A stretch of DNA of 64,000 nt from an uncultured Bradyrhizobium sp. Its GTDB lineage: Bacteria; Pseudomonadota; Alphaproteobacteria; Rhizobiales; Xanthobacteraceae. Shown here one piece after another: positions 53,717 through 62,599 of this stretch. Below the pieces are notes generated by a model. The model worked only from the letters and a program-made list of their open reading frames with translations. It ran no database searches and was not told where the DNA came from. The stretch covers positions 1 to 64,000 of the forward strand of contig NZ_CANSMR010000035.1 of assembly GCF_947648125.1 (NCBI RefSeq). Direction: 5' to 3'. Position 1 is the stretch's first letter. Each line of letters begins with the position of its first letter. Made by a program: the position numbers and the translations under genes.

Positions 53717-54008
53717 GCGAAATTCCTGTTCTTCGGTCTCGAGTTCGGTCTTGGTTCAGTGTTGAATTTCAAGTCTTGGAATACAGCCTGAGATGGTCCG
53801 CCGGATTGCCTATCAACTCACCGTGACGCGCTACGGTTCGAGCCCCGGCCCGGAGCTCCTCCGCCAATTGAGTGGGAAACAGGCCATCCTGGGTTCAACG
53901 GCGAAAAACGCAGCAAAATAAGCGCTCTCACCGCTGACACGGTCGGCCAGAGATATGGCCCGGTCGGGGGGTTGTCAACGCCGCCAAGATGTCAAGGAAT
54001 TCATCATT

Positions 54009-54038
54009 TTGACAAGACTTTCGCGTTGCCAATGTAAC
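54009..54038 (+). promoter_or_regulatory. Predicted sigma70-type promoter for the parvulin gene
   Basis: TTGACA at 54009-54014 is followed after 18 nt by TGTAAC at 54033-54038, about 60 nt upstream of the parvulin start. It lies in the 380-bp secA/parvulin divergent region, in which no gene is visible. Confidence 0.6.
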
Positions 54039-54096
54039 ACGATTGGGCGAGTGTCCGCCCCGCTCGAGCTTCCCCCCTTTGAGACAAGGATTTTGC

Positions 54097-55035
54097 ATGA
54101 CCACCTCGCCTCCGGAAACCAAAACCGGCCTGCGCCTCGGCCTCGCCACCCTGGCCGCCACGGGCTGTCTTGTCGCAGTGCTGGCTGCCGGCCTCCCGGT
54201 CCGCGCCGCGGAATCCGACCCGGTGCTGGCGAAGGTGAACGGTTCCGAGATCCACGCCAGCGACGTGGCGCTCGCCGAGGAGGAACTCGGCCCGAGCCTG
54301 CAACAGATGGACCCCTCGACCCGCAAGGACAACGTGCTGTCCTTCCTGATCGACATGAAGATCGTGTCCAAGGCCGCCGAGGACAAGAAGATCGAGAACA
54401 ACGACGACTTCAAGAAGCGGCTCGCCTTCACCCGCAACCGCCTGTTGATGGACAGCCTGCTTGCCAGCGAAGGCAAGGCCGCGACCACCGACGACGCCAT
54501 GAAGAAGGTCTATGAAGAGGCCTCCAAGCAGATCACCGGCGAGCAGGAGGTGCGCGCCCGCCACATCCTGGTCGAGACCGAGGACGAGGCCAAGGCGATC
54601 AAGGCCGAGCTCGACAAGGGCGCCGACTTCGCCGAGCTCGCCAAGAAGAAGTCCAAGGATCCCGGCGCCTCCGACGGCGGCGACCTCGGCTTCTTCACCA
54701 AGGAGCAGATGGTGCCGGAATTCTCCGCGGTCGCCTTCACGCTCGAGCCGGGCAAGATCTCCGATCCGGTCAAGTCGCAGTTCGGCTGGCACATCATCAA
54801 GGTCGAGGAAAAGCGCAACCGCAAGGCGCCCGACTTCGAGCAGGTGAAGGCCCAGATCGAGACCTATGTGACCCGCAAGGCCCAGGCTGACTATGTCGCC
54901 AAGCTGCGCGAGGCCGCCAAGGTCGAGCGCATGGACAAGCCGGCCGAGACGGCCAAGGACGCGACGGCGCCGGCCGACGCCGCCAAGGACGCGCCGAAGC
55001 CCGCCGACAACAAGATGGCGCCGGCGAAGAAGTAA
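54097..55035 (+). CDS. Periplasmic parvulin-type peptidyl-prolyl isomerase
   Basis: The product has 312 residues from ATG 54097 (ACAAGGA upstream). A signal peptide (about 1-37, ending PVRAA) is followed by a SurA/PrsA-like N-domain (ESDPVLAKVNGSEIHASDVA). The rotamase domain (about 148-245) has RARHILVETEDEAKAIKAEL, SDGGDLGFFTKEQMVPEF and SQFGWHIIKVEE. A Lys/Ala/Pro-rich tail ends KMAPAKK. It folds exported proteins in the periplasm. Its divergent position from secA is common in these genomes. A strong terminator follows. Confidence 0.92.
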   Translation: MTTSPPETKTGLRLGLATLAATGCLVAVLAAGLPVRAAESDPVLAKVNGSEIHASDVALAEEELGPSLQQMDPSTRKDNVLSFLIDMKIVSKAAEDKKIENNDDFKKRLAFTRNRLLMDSLLASEGKAATTDDAMKKVYEEASKQITGEQEVRARHILVETEDEAKAIKAELDKGADFAELAKKKSKDPGASDGGDLGFFTKEQMVPEFSAVAFTLEPGKISDPVKSQFGWHIIKVEEKRNRKAPDFEQVKAQIETYVTRKAQADYVAKLREAAKVERMDKPAETAKDATAPADAAKDAPKPADNKMAPAKK

Positions 55036-55061
55036 GCTTCTCGAACATTGTTGCAGTTGCG

Positions 55062-55088
55062 ATGGCCGGGCATGTCCCGGCCATTTGC
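55062..55088 (+). terminator. Terminator of the parvulin gene
   Basis: Stem ATGGCCGGG / CCCGGCCAT with a CATGT loop, 9 bp, is followed by TTGCGTTTTG. It lies 26 nt after the stop. The T-tract is interrupted, so efficiency is moderate. Confidence 0.7.
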
Positions 55089-55103
55089 GTTTTGAGGCGC
55101 CCT

Positions 55104-55193
55104 CGTAGCCCGGATGGAGCGAAGCGAAATCCGGGGGCAGACCATCCGCAGTGATAGCGGCCCCGGATTGCGCTTCGCTCCATCCGGGCTACG
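55104..55193. repeat. Palindromic intergenic repeat (family E)
   Basis: The left arm CGTAGCCCGGATGGAGCGAA and right arm TTCGCTCCATCCGGGCTACG are exact complements over 20 nt, with a short GC-rich centre. It is a single copy in this window but of the kind that recurs in rhizobial genomes (recalled). Confidence 0.8.
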
Positions 55194-55290
55194 GCTTCCT
55201 TGAACAATTGATGACACCATCGCAGCCCTCTCCCGCTTCAGCCGACGAGATGTTATGCAGCGCTTCCCTCCCCGTAGCCGGAAGCCTCCC

Positions 55291-56532
55291 ATGTCCACCG
55301 CCGTCTCCCCCCTCGCCCCGCCTGACGTTCCCGAGATGCCCGTGATCGCGGGTGTGCGGCTTGCGACCGCCGCCGCCGGCATCCGCTACAAGGGCCGCAC
55401 CGACGTGCTGCTCGCGCTGATGGACAAGGGCACCACGGTGGCCGGCGTGTTCACCAAGTCGAAATGCCCGTCGGCGCCGGTCGAATGGTGCCGCGCCAAG
55501 CTGAAGGGCGGGGCTGCGCGCGCGCTGGTGGTCAATTCCGGCAACGCCAATGCCTTCACCGGCAAGACCGGCAAATCGTCCACCGCGCTGACCGCGCAGA
55601 TCGCGGCGAAGGCGGTCGGCTGTTCGACGTCGGACGTGTTCCTTGCCTCCACCGGCGTGATCGGCGAGCCGCTCGACGCCACCAAGTTCGACGGCGTGCT
55701 GGCGCAGCTCGCGGAGACCGCGACCCCCGATCTGTGGATGGACGCGGCCAAGGCGATCATGACCACCGATACCTTCCCGAAGGTCGCCACCGCGACCGTG
55801 AAGCTCGGCAAGGCCAAGGTGACGATCAACGGCATGGCCAAGGGCGCCGGCATGATCATGCCCGACATGGCGACCATGCTGTCCTTCGTCTTCACCGACG
55901 CGCCGCTGTCGGCTGGCGTGCTGCAATCCCTGCTCAAGGCCGGCGTCGAGGACACCTTCAATGCGCTGACCATCGACGGCGACACCTCGACCTCGGACAC
56001 GTTGCTCGCGTTTGCGACCGGCGCTGCGGCGGCGCACGGCGCGCCGAAGATCTCGCGCGCCAGCGACCCGCGCCTGAAGGCCTTCACCAAGGCATTCCAG
56101 CAGATCCTCGCCAATCTGTCCGAGCAGGTGGCGCGCGACGGCGAGGGCGCGCGCAAGCTGGTCGAGGTCGTGGTCGAGGGCGCCACGACAAAACCGTCGG
56201 CGCGCAGGATCGCGATGTCGATCGCCAATTCGCCGCTGGTGAAGACCGCGATCGCCGGCGAGGATGCCAATTGGGGCCGCGTGGTGATGGCGGTCGGCAA
56301 GGCCGGCGAGCCCGCCAACCGCGATAAGCTCTCGATCTCCTTCAACGGCATCCGCGTCGCCAAGAGCGGCGCGCGCGATCCGTCCTACAATGAGAAAGAA
56401 GTGTCGGAGGCGATGAAGGCGCCGAAGATCCAGATCAAGGTCGCGCTCGGCCTCGGCAAGGCGAAGGACCGCGTGCTGACGTGCGACCTCACCAAGGAAT
56501 ACGTCGCGATCAACGGCGATTACAGGTCGTAG
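55291..56532 (+). CDS. argJ: Bifunctional ornithine acetyltransferase / N-acetylglutamate synthase
   Basis: The product has 413 residues from ATG 55291. ArgJ is self-cleaved into alpha and beta chains; the cleavage region is [13 protein letters not shown] or the downstream [15 protein letters not shown] (Thr nucleophile). In this family the cut precedes the Thr of the ATML motif, which is present here in [15 protein letters not shown]. It transfers acetyl from N-acetylornithine to glutamate in arginine synthesis. Family blocks [38 protein letters not shown] and the end [10 protein letters not shown] are intact. It is preceded by a palindromic repeat and is monocistronic. Confidence 0.96.
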   Translation: MSTAVSPLAPPDVPEMPVIAGVRLATAAAGIRYKGRTDVLLALMDKGTTVAGVFTKSKCPSAPVEWCRAKLKGGAARALVVNSGNANAFTGKTGKSSTALTAQIAAKAVGCSTSDVFLASTGVIGEPLDATKFDGVLAQLAETATPDLWMDAAKAIMTTDTFPKVATATVKLGKAKVTINGMAKGAGMIMPDMATMLSFVFTDAPLSAGVLQSLLKAGVEDTFNALTIDGDTSTSDTLLAFATGAAAAHGAPKISRASDPRLKAFTKAFQQILANLSEQVARDGEGARKLVEVVVEGATTKPSARRIAMSIANSPLVKTAIAGEDANWGRVVMAVGKAGEPANRDKLSISFNGIRVAKSGARDPSYNEKEVSEAMKAPKIQIKVALGLGKAKDRVLTCDLTKEYVAINGDYRS

Positions 56533-56551
56533 TCGCTTTCCCAATCACCTC

Positions 56552-56637
56552 CGTCATTGCGAGGAGCGAAGCGACGAAGCAATCCATCCGTCCGTATGTT
56601 CGGTGAGATGGATTGCTTCGCTTCGCTCGCAATGACG
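56552..56637. repeat. Palindromic intergenic repeat, family A copy 3 (inverted)
   Basis: It begins CGTCATTGCGAGGAGCGAAG and ends GCTTCGCTCGCAATGACG, that is, the arms are swapped relative to copies at 201 and 44400. It lies between argJ and the TadG-like gene. Confidence 0.85.
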
Positions 56638-56819
56638 GGGTTATTCCCGCCATCCCCGCGCAAAGGCTTCGCCTTTGTCGCTGGAGGTGCGAGCGAAGCG
56701 AGCCTCGAAGGATGCACGGCCACGATAGCGCTGCGTGGAGAGAGATGGGGCCGTCGCCCTTCGTGACGGCCGCTTCGCGGCCTCCTCAGGGTGACGTTGG
56801 GACAGTGTGTCGACCTTCG
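56638..56819. repeat. Degenerate repeat (family D) between argJ and tadG-like gene
   Basis: This is a GC-rich stretch with short complementary blocks such as AAAGGCTTCGCCTTT and GAGCGAAGCGAGCCTCG, plus GACGGCCGCTTCGCGGCC. It resembles the segment near 2630-2690. No gene is visible. Confidence 0.45.
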
Positions 56820-58169
56820 CTAGCTCGAGATCCGCGCGTCAGCGACTGCCTTCTTGAACAGCGCGTTCATCGCGTCTGCGATGCCCTGGGTCGGGCTGAC
56901 CTCGAAATAGAAGCCTGGCGACGCACAGGCCTGCATGTTCTGCGCGACCTGGCTGTTCGGCGACGGGCCGAATGGGCCCTGATTGAACGGATCGATCCAG
57001 GTCATGTACCAGTTGTTGGTCGGCAGCTGCAGATAGGTGGTGTAGAGCACCGCGATCTTGATATTGCGCTTCTTGATCGCATCGCAGAGTGCCGGATTGA
57101 TCGGCGACTGGCAGCGATTGCTGCCGGTGATCGGCTTCAGGCAGCTTGAATTCGGCTCGTCGGCGACCCCGTCGGATACGAAGAACAGATATTTGAGCGG
57201 CGCCGACGACGTGCCCGCGCCCGGGTTTGCGATCGCGTTGTTGATCTGGGGGAAAATCGCGGTGAACTGGCTGTCCTTGTCCGCGGTGTAGGAATCGTTG
57301 TTGCCGTAGACGCCCATCAGATCGATGTTGCCGGCCGCGGACTTTGCACTCGACAGGCTCGACGACAGCGAAAACAGGCTTCGCAAGCCGTAGGTCGCCG
57401 AGGACGCGCCGAAGTCATAGATCGCCATGCGGAACTGGCTCGAATAGGTCTGGGTCGCCGCCGCGGTATCCATCAATTGCTGGGTCGCGCTGCGAAGCAC
57501 GTCGATCCGCGTCGTGACGCCAAGCGATTTCGCCAGATTGTAGTAGTTGTTGGGGTCGTTGTAGTCGTGGCAGGCGAAGGCGCATTGGTCGTTCGGCTTG
57601 AAGCTGTTGCCGGTGGTGGCCGTGACCAGCTTGGCGACGTCCGTCGGCGTGGCGCCGACGCCCATCGACGGCGAATTATCCAGCAGCAGATAGAAATCGA
57701 TATAGAGCGGCATGTTCGCGGTCGAGGTCGAGGTGCCCGACACCGACACCTTGCTCCGCCCCAACACGCCGAGGAACATGGTCGGGACATCTGCGGTGAA
57801 TTGGACCGTCGAGGTGATGGTGCTGCCGCTCTTGGTCATGGTCGGCGTCACGCTGGTCAGCGTGAAGCCGTTCTGGTTGAAGATGTTGCCGTTGAAGATC
57901 TTCTTCGCGTCGGCCTCGCCGGCCGAAATCTCGCCGTCCGACGTCATGGCGCCGGCCGCGATGAAGCCGGGCGATGCCTTGGCGACCGATCCGACGCTCG
58001 CCGCGTCGGCGGCGGATATCAGCTTGCTGCGGATCTGGTTGGCGCGGGAGTAGTCGACCGCGCATCCGACCGCGACCATGATCGGCAGCAGGGCCAGGCC
58101 AAAGATCATCGCGATGTTGCCGGAGCGATCGCGGCGGAAACGGCTGACGGTCCGGAGCAAGGTGCGCAT
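56820..58169 (-). CDS. TadE/TadG-like pilus-assembly protein with von Willebrand A domain
   Basis: The product has 449 residues. It opens MRTLLRTVSRFRRDRSGNIA, with the prepilin-like RSGN motif followed by a hydrophobic helix (MIFGLALLPIMVAVGCAVDY), the TadE/TadG hallmark. The C-terminal VWA region has DFYLLLDNSPSMGVGATPTD (metal-binding DxSxS) and a repeated NPGAGTSSAPLKYLFFVSDG. It would be anchored in the inner membrane with the domain in the periplasm. No other tad genes are within the window, so it is an orphan or a regulator of surface attachment. Confidence 0.87.
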   Translation of the reverse strand: MRTLLRTVSRFRRDRSGNIAMIFGLALLPIMVAVGCAVDYSRANQIRSKLISAADAASVGSVAKASPGFIAAGAMTSDGEISAGEADAKKIFNGNIFNQNGFTLTSVTPTMTKSGSTITSTVQFTADVPTMFLGVLGRSKVSVSGTSTSTANMPLYIDFYLLLDNSPSMGVGATPTDVAKLVTATTGNSFKPNDQCAFACHDYNDPNNYYNLAKSLGVTTRIDVLRSATQQLMDTAAATQTYSSQFRMAIYDFGASSATYGLRSLFSLSSSLSSAKSAAGNIDLMGVYGNNDSYTADKDSQFTAIFPQINNAIANPGAGTSSAPLKYLFFVSDGVADEPNSSCLKPITGSNRCQSPINPALCDAIKKRNIKIAVLYTTYLQLPTNNWYMTWIDPFNQGPFGPSPNSQVAQNMQACASPGFYFEVSPTQGIADAMNALFKKAVADARISS

Positions 58170-58346
58170 GGGTTATATCGGCAAAGAAAATGATGGGCTG
58201 ATAAATCAGGACCTTCACCCTGCCGGCTGCGCATTAAGGCCGACTTATCGCGAATGCAGAAAAGGCGCGCAGGCACAAATCGTTTGGCTGACCGCGCGTT
58301 GCTGGTTAATGAAACCTTGCTAGACAACAAGGAACATTCGTGCTGC

Positions 58347-58757
58347 ATGGCTGAGATCAAGCTGACCCTCGTCGTCGCCTGCGCGCTGGTCGACGCCGAC
58401 AAGCGCGTGCTGCTGGCGCAGCGTCCCGAAGGCAAGGCATTGGCGGGGCTGTGGGAATTTCCCGGCGGCAAGATCGAGCCCGGCGAGCGGCCGGAACAGA
58501 CCCTGATCCGCGAGCTGCACGAGGAGATCGGCATCACCGTGAGCGAGCCGTGCCTCGCGCCGCTGACCTTCGCCAGCCATGCCTACGAGACCTTCCATTT
58601 GCTGATGCCGCTCTACATCTGCCGCCGCTGGGAGGGCATGGCGGTGGCGCGCGAGGGCCAGAACCTCGCCTGGGTCCGCGCCAGCAAGCTGCGCGACTAC
58701 CCGATGCCGCCGGCGGACATTCCGCTGCTGCCGCATCTGATCGATCTGCTGCTGTGA
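58347..58757 (+). CDS. mutT: 8-oxo-dGTP diphosphatase MutT (Nudix hydrolase)
   Basis: The product has 136 residues from ATG 58347. The Nudix box reads GGKIEPGERPEQTLIRELHE followed by EIG (G-x5-E-x7-R-E-x2-E-E-x-G). FPGGK and a C-terminal WVRASKLRDYPMPPADIPLL match MutT. It hydrolyses oxidised dGTP to prevent A:T to C:G errors. A 61-nt near-copy of its 3' end lies 300 bp downstream at 59000-59060. Confidence 0.92.
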   Translation: MAEIKLTLVVACALVDADKRVLLAQRPEGKALAGLWEFPGGKIEPGERPEQTLIRELHEEIGITVSEPCLAPLTFASHAYETFHLLMPLYICRRWEGMAVAREGQNLAWVRASKLRDYPMPPADIPLLPHLIDLLL

Positions 58758-58999
58758 TCTGAGCTTGTGGTGCGACCGACCCGTCGCCTCCCCTCTTGGG
58801 GCCGTCGCAGGGGTGCGCTGAAAAATATCGAAAACAACCCCATGCAAAGTAGCCGGCGGCGCCGGCCGGCGTTCGGCACGACGGCTTGACACGTCGGGCA
58901 ACTCACCGGCACTATTCCATTATTCCGAAATCATGCGAGCAACCGTCGCGACGGGGTCGGTCGCATATGGCATCCACGGACTTCTGCCACGGCAGCAGT

Positions 59000-59060
59000 C
59001 CCGATGCCGCCCGCGGACATCCCGCTGCTGCCGCATCTGATGGATTTGCTGCTGTGATCT
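59000..59060 (+). pseudogene. Remnant of a second mutT 3' end
   Basis: The segment matches the end of mutT (58700-58760) at 57 of 61 positions, ending at the same TGA codon plus TCT. Three of four differences are silent in the mutT frame (CCG/CCC, ATT/ATC, CTG/TTG), the fourth is Ile/Met. Upstream of 59000 there is no similarity to mutT, so only the last ~20 codons survive. It looks like the leftover of a diverged mutT allele, not a random duplicate. Confidence 0.7.
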
Positions 59061-59066
59061 CTTCAT

Positions 59067-59228
59067 CCTCCCCTGGAGGGGGAGGATCGATCCGCATGAA
59101 GCGTAGCGGAATGCGGATCGAGGTGGGGTGACGGTCTCTCAACACGGGCACTATCCGAGTCGAAAGACCGTCACCCCACCCCGCCGCTCATTTCATTCGC
59201 GTCGACCCTCCCCCTCCAGGGGAGGGTG
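59067..59228. repeat. Palindromic repeat (family F) overlapping a gene's 3' end
   Basis: Outer arms CCTCCCCTGGAGGGGGAGG and CCCTCCCCCTCCAGGGGAGG, inner arms GGTGGGGTGACGGTCT / AGACCGTCACCCCACC. It overlaps the last codons of the methyltransferase gene (59188-59228), which therefore ends with repeat-encoded residues. Confidence 0.8.
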
Positions 59229-60063
59229 AAGTGCCCTTCACCGCCGCCTCCAGACTCGCCTTCGCCGAGCCCGGCTTGAGCGGCTTCGGTTGGCTCTCGT
59301 GCGGCGCCCAGCCGGAGAGCCAGACGATGTCGAAGGTGGCGCGGATGCGGCCATCGGGATCGGCGAAGCGCTCGCCGTAGATCTGCGCCATCCGCAGCAT
59401 GGTGGCGCGGCGGGTCGGGGTGTGGCGGCGCTCGCGCAGCACATTGGTCGCGCCCATGCGCCGGAGATCGGCCATCAGCGCGAACGCGCTGGCATAGCGC
59501 ACCACGACGCGGTCGACATCGGTGACCGGCAGCGCAAAACCGGCCCGCTGCAACAGCGCGCCGATATCGCGCAGATCGGCGAACGGCGCGACCCGCGGCG
59601 ACACCCCGCCTTCGCATTCGGCTTCCGCCGCAGCAAAGCTTTGCCTGATCTCGGTCAGCGTGTCGCCGCCGAGCATCGCCGCGAGCAACAACCCATCCGG
59701 CTTCAGCGCCCGGCGGATTTGCGCCAGCACGCCCGGCAGATCGTTGACGAACTGGAGGGCGAGCGCGGAGACCACGAGATCGAGCGACTCGGGCGGCAGG
59801 CCGAGCGCTTCCGCCTCGCTGAAGCCGATCGGATCGACCGAGGCGACACGCCCGAGCAGAGCGTCCGCAAGTCCTTCGCCTGGCGTCCAGATGTCAGCCG
59901 CGGAAGAAAAGCTACGCGAGACCGCCAGCAACCGGTCCGCCATGTCCTCGGTGGCGCGCTCGAGCAGGAACGTCGCCGCCCCCTCGCGCTGCGCGCGCGC
60001 AAGCCGCGCGCCGAGCAATGCGCGATCGAACAGGATCGGGGCCGTGGCCGGGGTCGTTGCCAT
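59188..60063 (-). CDS. SAM-dependent methyltransferase-like protein (BioC/NDUFAF5-like)
   Basis: The product has 291 residues. It resembles the alphaproteobacterial homologues of complex I assembly factor NDUFAF5: LFDRALLGARLARAQREGAA, SLDLVVSALALQFVNDLPGV, RRALKPDGLLLAAMLGGDTL and FADLRDIGALLQRAGFALPV. The usual SAM-binding glycine motif (DLGxGxG) is degenerate here (FSSAADIWTPGEG), so methyl transfer is uncertain. The last ~13 residues (TSPSPGGGGSTRMK) come from the family F repeat, so the natural C-terminus was replaced or extended. It is divergent from comF. Confidence 0.83.
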   Translation of the reverse strand: MATTPATAPILFDRALLGARLARAQREGAATFLLERATEDMADRLLAVSRSFSSAADIWTPGEGLADALLGRVASVDPIGFSEAEALGLPPESLDLVVSALALQFVNDLPGVLAQIRRALKPDGLLLAAMLGGDTLTEIRQSFAAAEAECEGGVSPRVAPFADLRDIGALLQRAGFALPVTDVDRVVVRYASAFALMADLRRMGATNVLRERRHTPTRRATMLRMAQIYGERFADPDGRIRATFDIVWLSGWAPHESQPKPLKPGSAKASLEAAVKGTSPSPGGGGSTRMK

Positions 60064-60141
60064 CCGCGCTGGTTACGCCGGACGGCCGCCGCAGGCAATG
60101 CGCCTTGAGCCCGTGCGGCTCAAACGCTAGCCTCATCAGCC

Positions 60142-60951
60142 ATGGACGCCGAGGCATCACCGACACGCTCCATTTCGGGTCACATCCAGCGCGCGCTTGG
60201 CGCGGTCGGGGGCGCGTGGCTGCATACCGCACGGCTTATGCTCGACATCGCGCTGCCGACGCTGTGCGTGTCCTGCCGCGAGCCGGTTCATGGCGAGGGC
60301 GTCTGCGCGGCCTGCTGGGCCAAATTGTCGTTCATCGCGCCGCCGTACTGCCCGCGGCTCGGGATTCCCTTTGTCTACGATCCAGGTCCCGAGCTGCTGT
60401 CGATGGAGGCGATCGCCAATCCACCGTCCTACCAGCGCGCCCGCGCCGCGGTGCGCTATGACGACGTCGCACGCACCTTGGTGCACGCATTGAAATACCA
60501 GGATCGCACCGATCTGGCGCCAACAATGGGCCGCTGGATGGCGCGGGCGGGGAAGGAATTGCTGGAGGATGCCGACATGCTGGTGCCGGTTCCCTTGCAT
60601 TGGCGACGCGGCTGGAGTCGGCGCTACAACCAGTCCGGCGCGCTCGCCAAGGTGATCGCGCGCCAGAGCGGCGTCAAAATGGTCTCCGAGGCGCTGCGGC
60701 GCACCCGCGCCACCGAGCAGCAGATCGGGCTGTCGCGCAAGGACCGCGCCAGCAATGTGCAGGGCGCATTCGGGGTCGCCGATGAACGCAAGGCTGACAT
60801 CCAGGGCCGTCGTGTGGTCCTGGTCGACGACGTCCTGACCTCGGGCGCCACAGTGGATGCCTGCGCGCGGGCGCTGTTGCGCGCCAAGGCCGCGCAGGTC
60901 GACGTGCTGGTGTTTGCCCGGGTTGTCGATACCCACCGCGCTCCCATATAA
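60142..60951 (+). CDS. comF: ComF family phosphoribosyltransferase-like protein
   Basis: The product has 269 residues. The N-terminal zinc-ribbon-like part is LDIALPTLCVSCREPVHGEG, then VCAACWAKLSF (two CxxC pairs). The C-terminal PRTase domain has VVLVDDVLTSGATVDACARA with the PRPP loop. ComF proteins are linked to DNA uptake in competent bacteria; in others the role is unclear. It is followed 30 nt later by grxC, and the whole run through EamA is co-directional. Confidence 0.9.
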   Translation: MDAEASPTRSISGHIQRALGAVGGAWLHTARLMLDIALPTLCVSCREPVHGEGVCAACWAKLSFIAPPYCPRLGIPFVYDPGPELLSMEAIANPPSYQRARAAVRYDDVARTLVHALKYQDRTDLAPTMGRWMARAGKELLEDADMLVPVPLHWRRGWSRRYNQSGALAKVIARQSGVKMVSEALRRTRATEQQIGLSRKDRASNVQGAFGVADERKADIQGRRVVLVDDVLTSGATVDACARALLRAKAAQVDVLVFARVVDTHRAPI

Positions 60952-60981
60952 TCTGTAACTTCTGGTTCAACCGAGCACACC

Positions 60982-61254
60982 ATGACCGCTGCCATCGAAA
61001 TCTATACCCGCCCGGGCTGCGGTTATTGCACCGCGGCCAAATCGCTTCTGGCGCGCAAGAACGCCGCGTTCACCGAATTGAGCGTCGCCAGCAATCCGGC
61101 TTTCCGCGACGAGATGTATGATCGCGCCGGCACCGGGGCGACCTTCCCGCAGATCTTCATCGGCAAGACCCATGTCGGCGGCTGCGACGAGCTCTACGCG
61201 CTCGACCGCGAGGGCAAGCTCGACGGCCTGCTCAGCAACGGAGGCGGCGCCTGA
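60982..61254 (+). CDS. grxC: Glutaredoxin 3
   Basis: The product has 90 residues. The active site is CGYC in IYTRPGCGYCTAAKSLLARK (about residues 12-15), and TFPQIFIGKTHVGGCDELYA supplies the cis-Pro and glutathione-binding GG. It reduces disulfides and glutathionylated proteins using GSH. It overlaps the next gene by one nucleotide (TGATG), implying translational coupling. Confidence 0.95.
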   Translation: MTAAIEIYTRPGCGYCTAAKSLLARKNAAFTELSVASNPAFRDEMYDRAGTGATFPQIFIGKTHVGGCDELYALDREGKLDGLLSNGGGA

Positions 61255-62132
61255 TGAGCACGGACAACATTTTCACCGCCGCCATGGTGCAGATGCGCAC
61301 CGGATTGCTGCCCGAGCCGAGCCTCGAGCAGGGCACGCGGCTGATCCGCGAAGCCGCGGCGCAGGGCGCCAAATACGTGCTGACCCCCGAGGTCAGCAAC
61401 ATGATGCAGCTGAACCGCAAGGCGCTGTTCGAGCACCTGGCGAGCGAAGAGGACGACAAGTCGCTGCAGGCCTATCGCGCACTGGCCGCCGAACTGAAGA
61501 TCCATCTGCATATCGGCTCGCTGGCGCTGCGCTATTCGCCGGAGAAGGCGGTCAACCGCTCGTTCCTGATCGGGCCCGAGGGCAATGTGCTCGCGAGCTA
61601 CGACAAGATCCATATGTTCGACATCGATCTGCCGGGCGGCGAGAGCTATCGCGAATCGGCCAATTACCAGCCCGGCGAGACCGCCGTGATCTCCGACCTG
61701 CCCTGGGGCCGGATCGGATTGACGATCTGCTACGACGTGCGCTTCCCGGCGCTCTATCGCGCGCTTGCGGAAGCCGGCGCGTCGTTCCTCACCGTGCCGT
61801 CCGCCTTCACCCGCAAGACCGGCGAAGCGCATTGGCACACGCTGCTGCGCGCCCGCGCCATCGAGACCGGCTGCTTCGTGTTCGCCGCGGCCCAGGCCGG
61901 CCTGCATGAGAACAAGCGCGAGACCTTCGGGCATTCGCTGATCATCGACCCCTGGGGCGAGATTCTCGCCGAGGGCGGCGTCGAGCCCGGCGTGTTCCTG
62001 GCCGAGATCGATCCCTCCAAGGTCGAGACCGCGCGCAAGACTATCCCTTCACTTCAGCACGGCAGGCGTTTCGGCATCGCCGACCCCAAGGCCGGCCCGG
62101 AGCATCTGCACCTCGTCCGGGGTTCGGCATGA
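61254..62132 (+). CDS. Nitrilase-superfamily amidase (Nit/deaminated glutathione amidase type)
   Basis: The product has 292 residues. The catalytic Glu-Lys-Cys triad is visible: YVLTPEVSNMMQLNRKAL (Glu), ASYDKIHMFDIDLPGGESYR (Lys) and IGLTICYDVRFPALYRALAE (Cys). The overall size matches the Nit1/YbeM group that removes deaminated glutathione. It follows grxC directly, so a role in glutathione metabolite repair fits the context. It overlaps DUF1178 by 4 nt (ATGA). Confidence 0.93.
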   Translation: MSTDNIFTAAMVQMRTGLLPEPSLEQGTRLIREAAAQGAKYVLTPEVSNMMQLNRKALFEHLASEEDDKSLQAYRALAAELKIHLHIGSLALRYSPEKAVNRSFLIGPEGNVLASYDKIHMFDIDLPGGESYRESANYQPGETAVISDLPWGRIGLTICYDVRFPALYRALAEAGASFLTVPSAFTRKTGEAHWHTLLRARAIETGCFVFAAAQAGLHENKRETFGHSLIIDPWGEILAEGGVEPGVFLAEIDPSKVETARKTIPSLQHGRRFGIADPKAGPEHLHLVRGSA

Positions 62133-62599
62133 TCCGCTACACGCTGCGCTGCGAGCGCGGCCATCAGTTCGAGAGCTGGTTCCAGAGCTCCGCGGCCTAT
62201 GAATCGCAGGAGCGGCGTCACCTGATCGATTGCCCGGCCTGCGGCTCTGATAAGATCGAGCGCGCGATCATGGCGCCGCAAATCGTCAGCAAGAAGGGCC
62301 GCGAGCGGGCCCAGCCGGCGCCGGCCGCCCCCGTCGAGGCGACGCCTACCGAATCGACGTCGCTGATGATGGCGCAGGAGCGCGAGCTGCGTAGCAAGCT
62401 GAAGGAACTGCGCGACCACATCGTGAAGAACGCCGACAATGTCGGCGACCGCTTCCCCAACGAGGCGCGCAAGATGCATTACGGCGATATCGAGCATCGG
62501 CCGATCTATGGCGAGGCCTCGCCCGAGGAGGCGCGTGCGCTGATCGACGAAGGCGTCGAGGTCTCGCCGCTGCCGACGCTGCCGGAAGACCGGAATTGA
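62129..62599 (+). CDS. DUF1178 family protein
   Basis: The product has 156 residues. It opens MIRYTLRCERGHQFESWFQS and contains a zinc-ribbon DCPACGSDKIERAIMAPQIV. A coiled helical part (MMAQERELRSKLKELRDHIV) and an acidic C-terminus ending LPEDRN follow. DUF1178 proteins are conserved in alpha- and betaproteobacteria with unknown function, often next to the Nit-type amidase as here. The stop overlaps the start of the next gene (TTGA). Confidence 0.92.
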   Translation: MIRYTLRCERGHQFESWFQSSAAYESQERRHLIDCPACGSDKIERAIMAPQIVSKKGRERAQPAPAAPVEATPTESTSLMMAQERELRSKLKELRDHIVKNADNVGDRFPNEARKMHYGDIEHRPIYGEASPEEARALIDEGVEVSPLPTLPEDRN

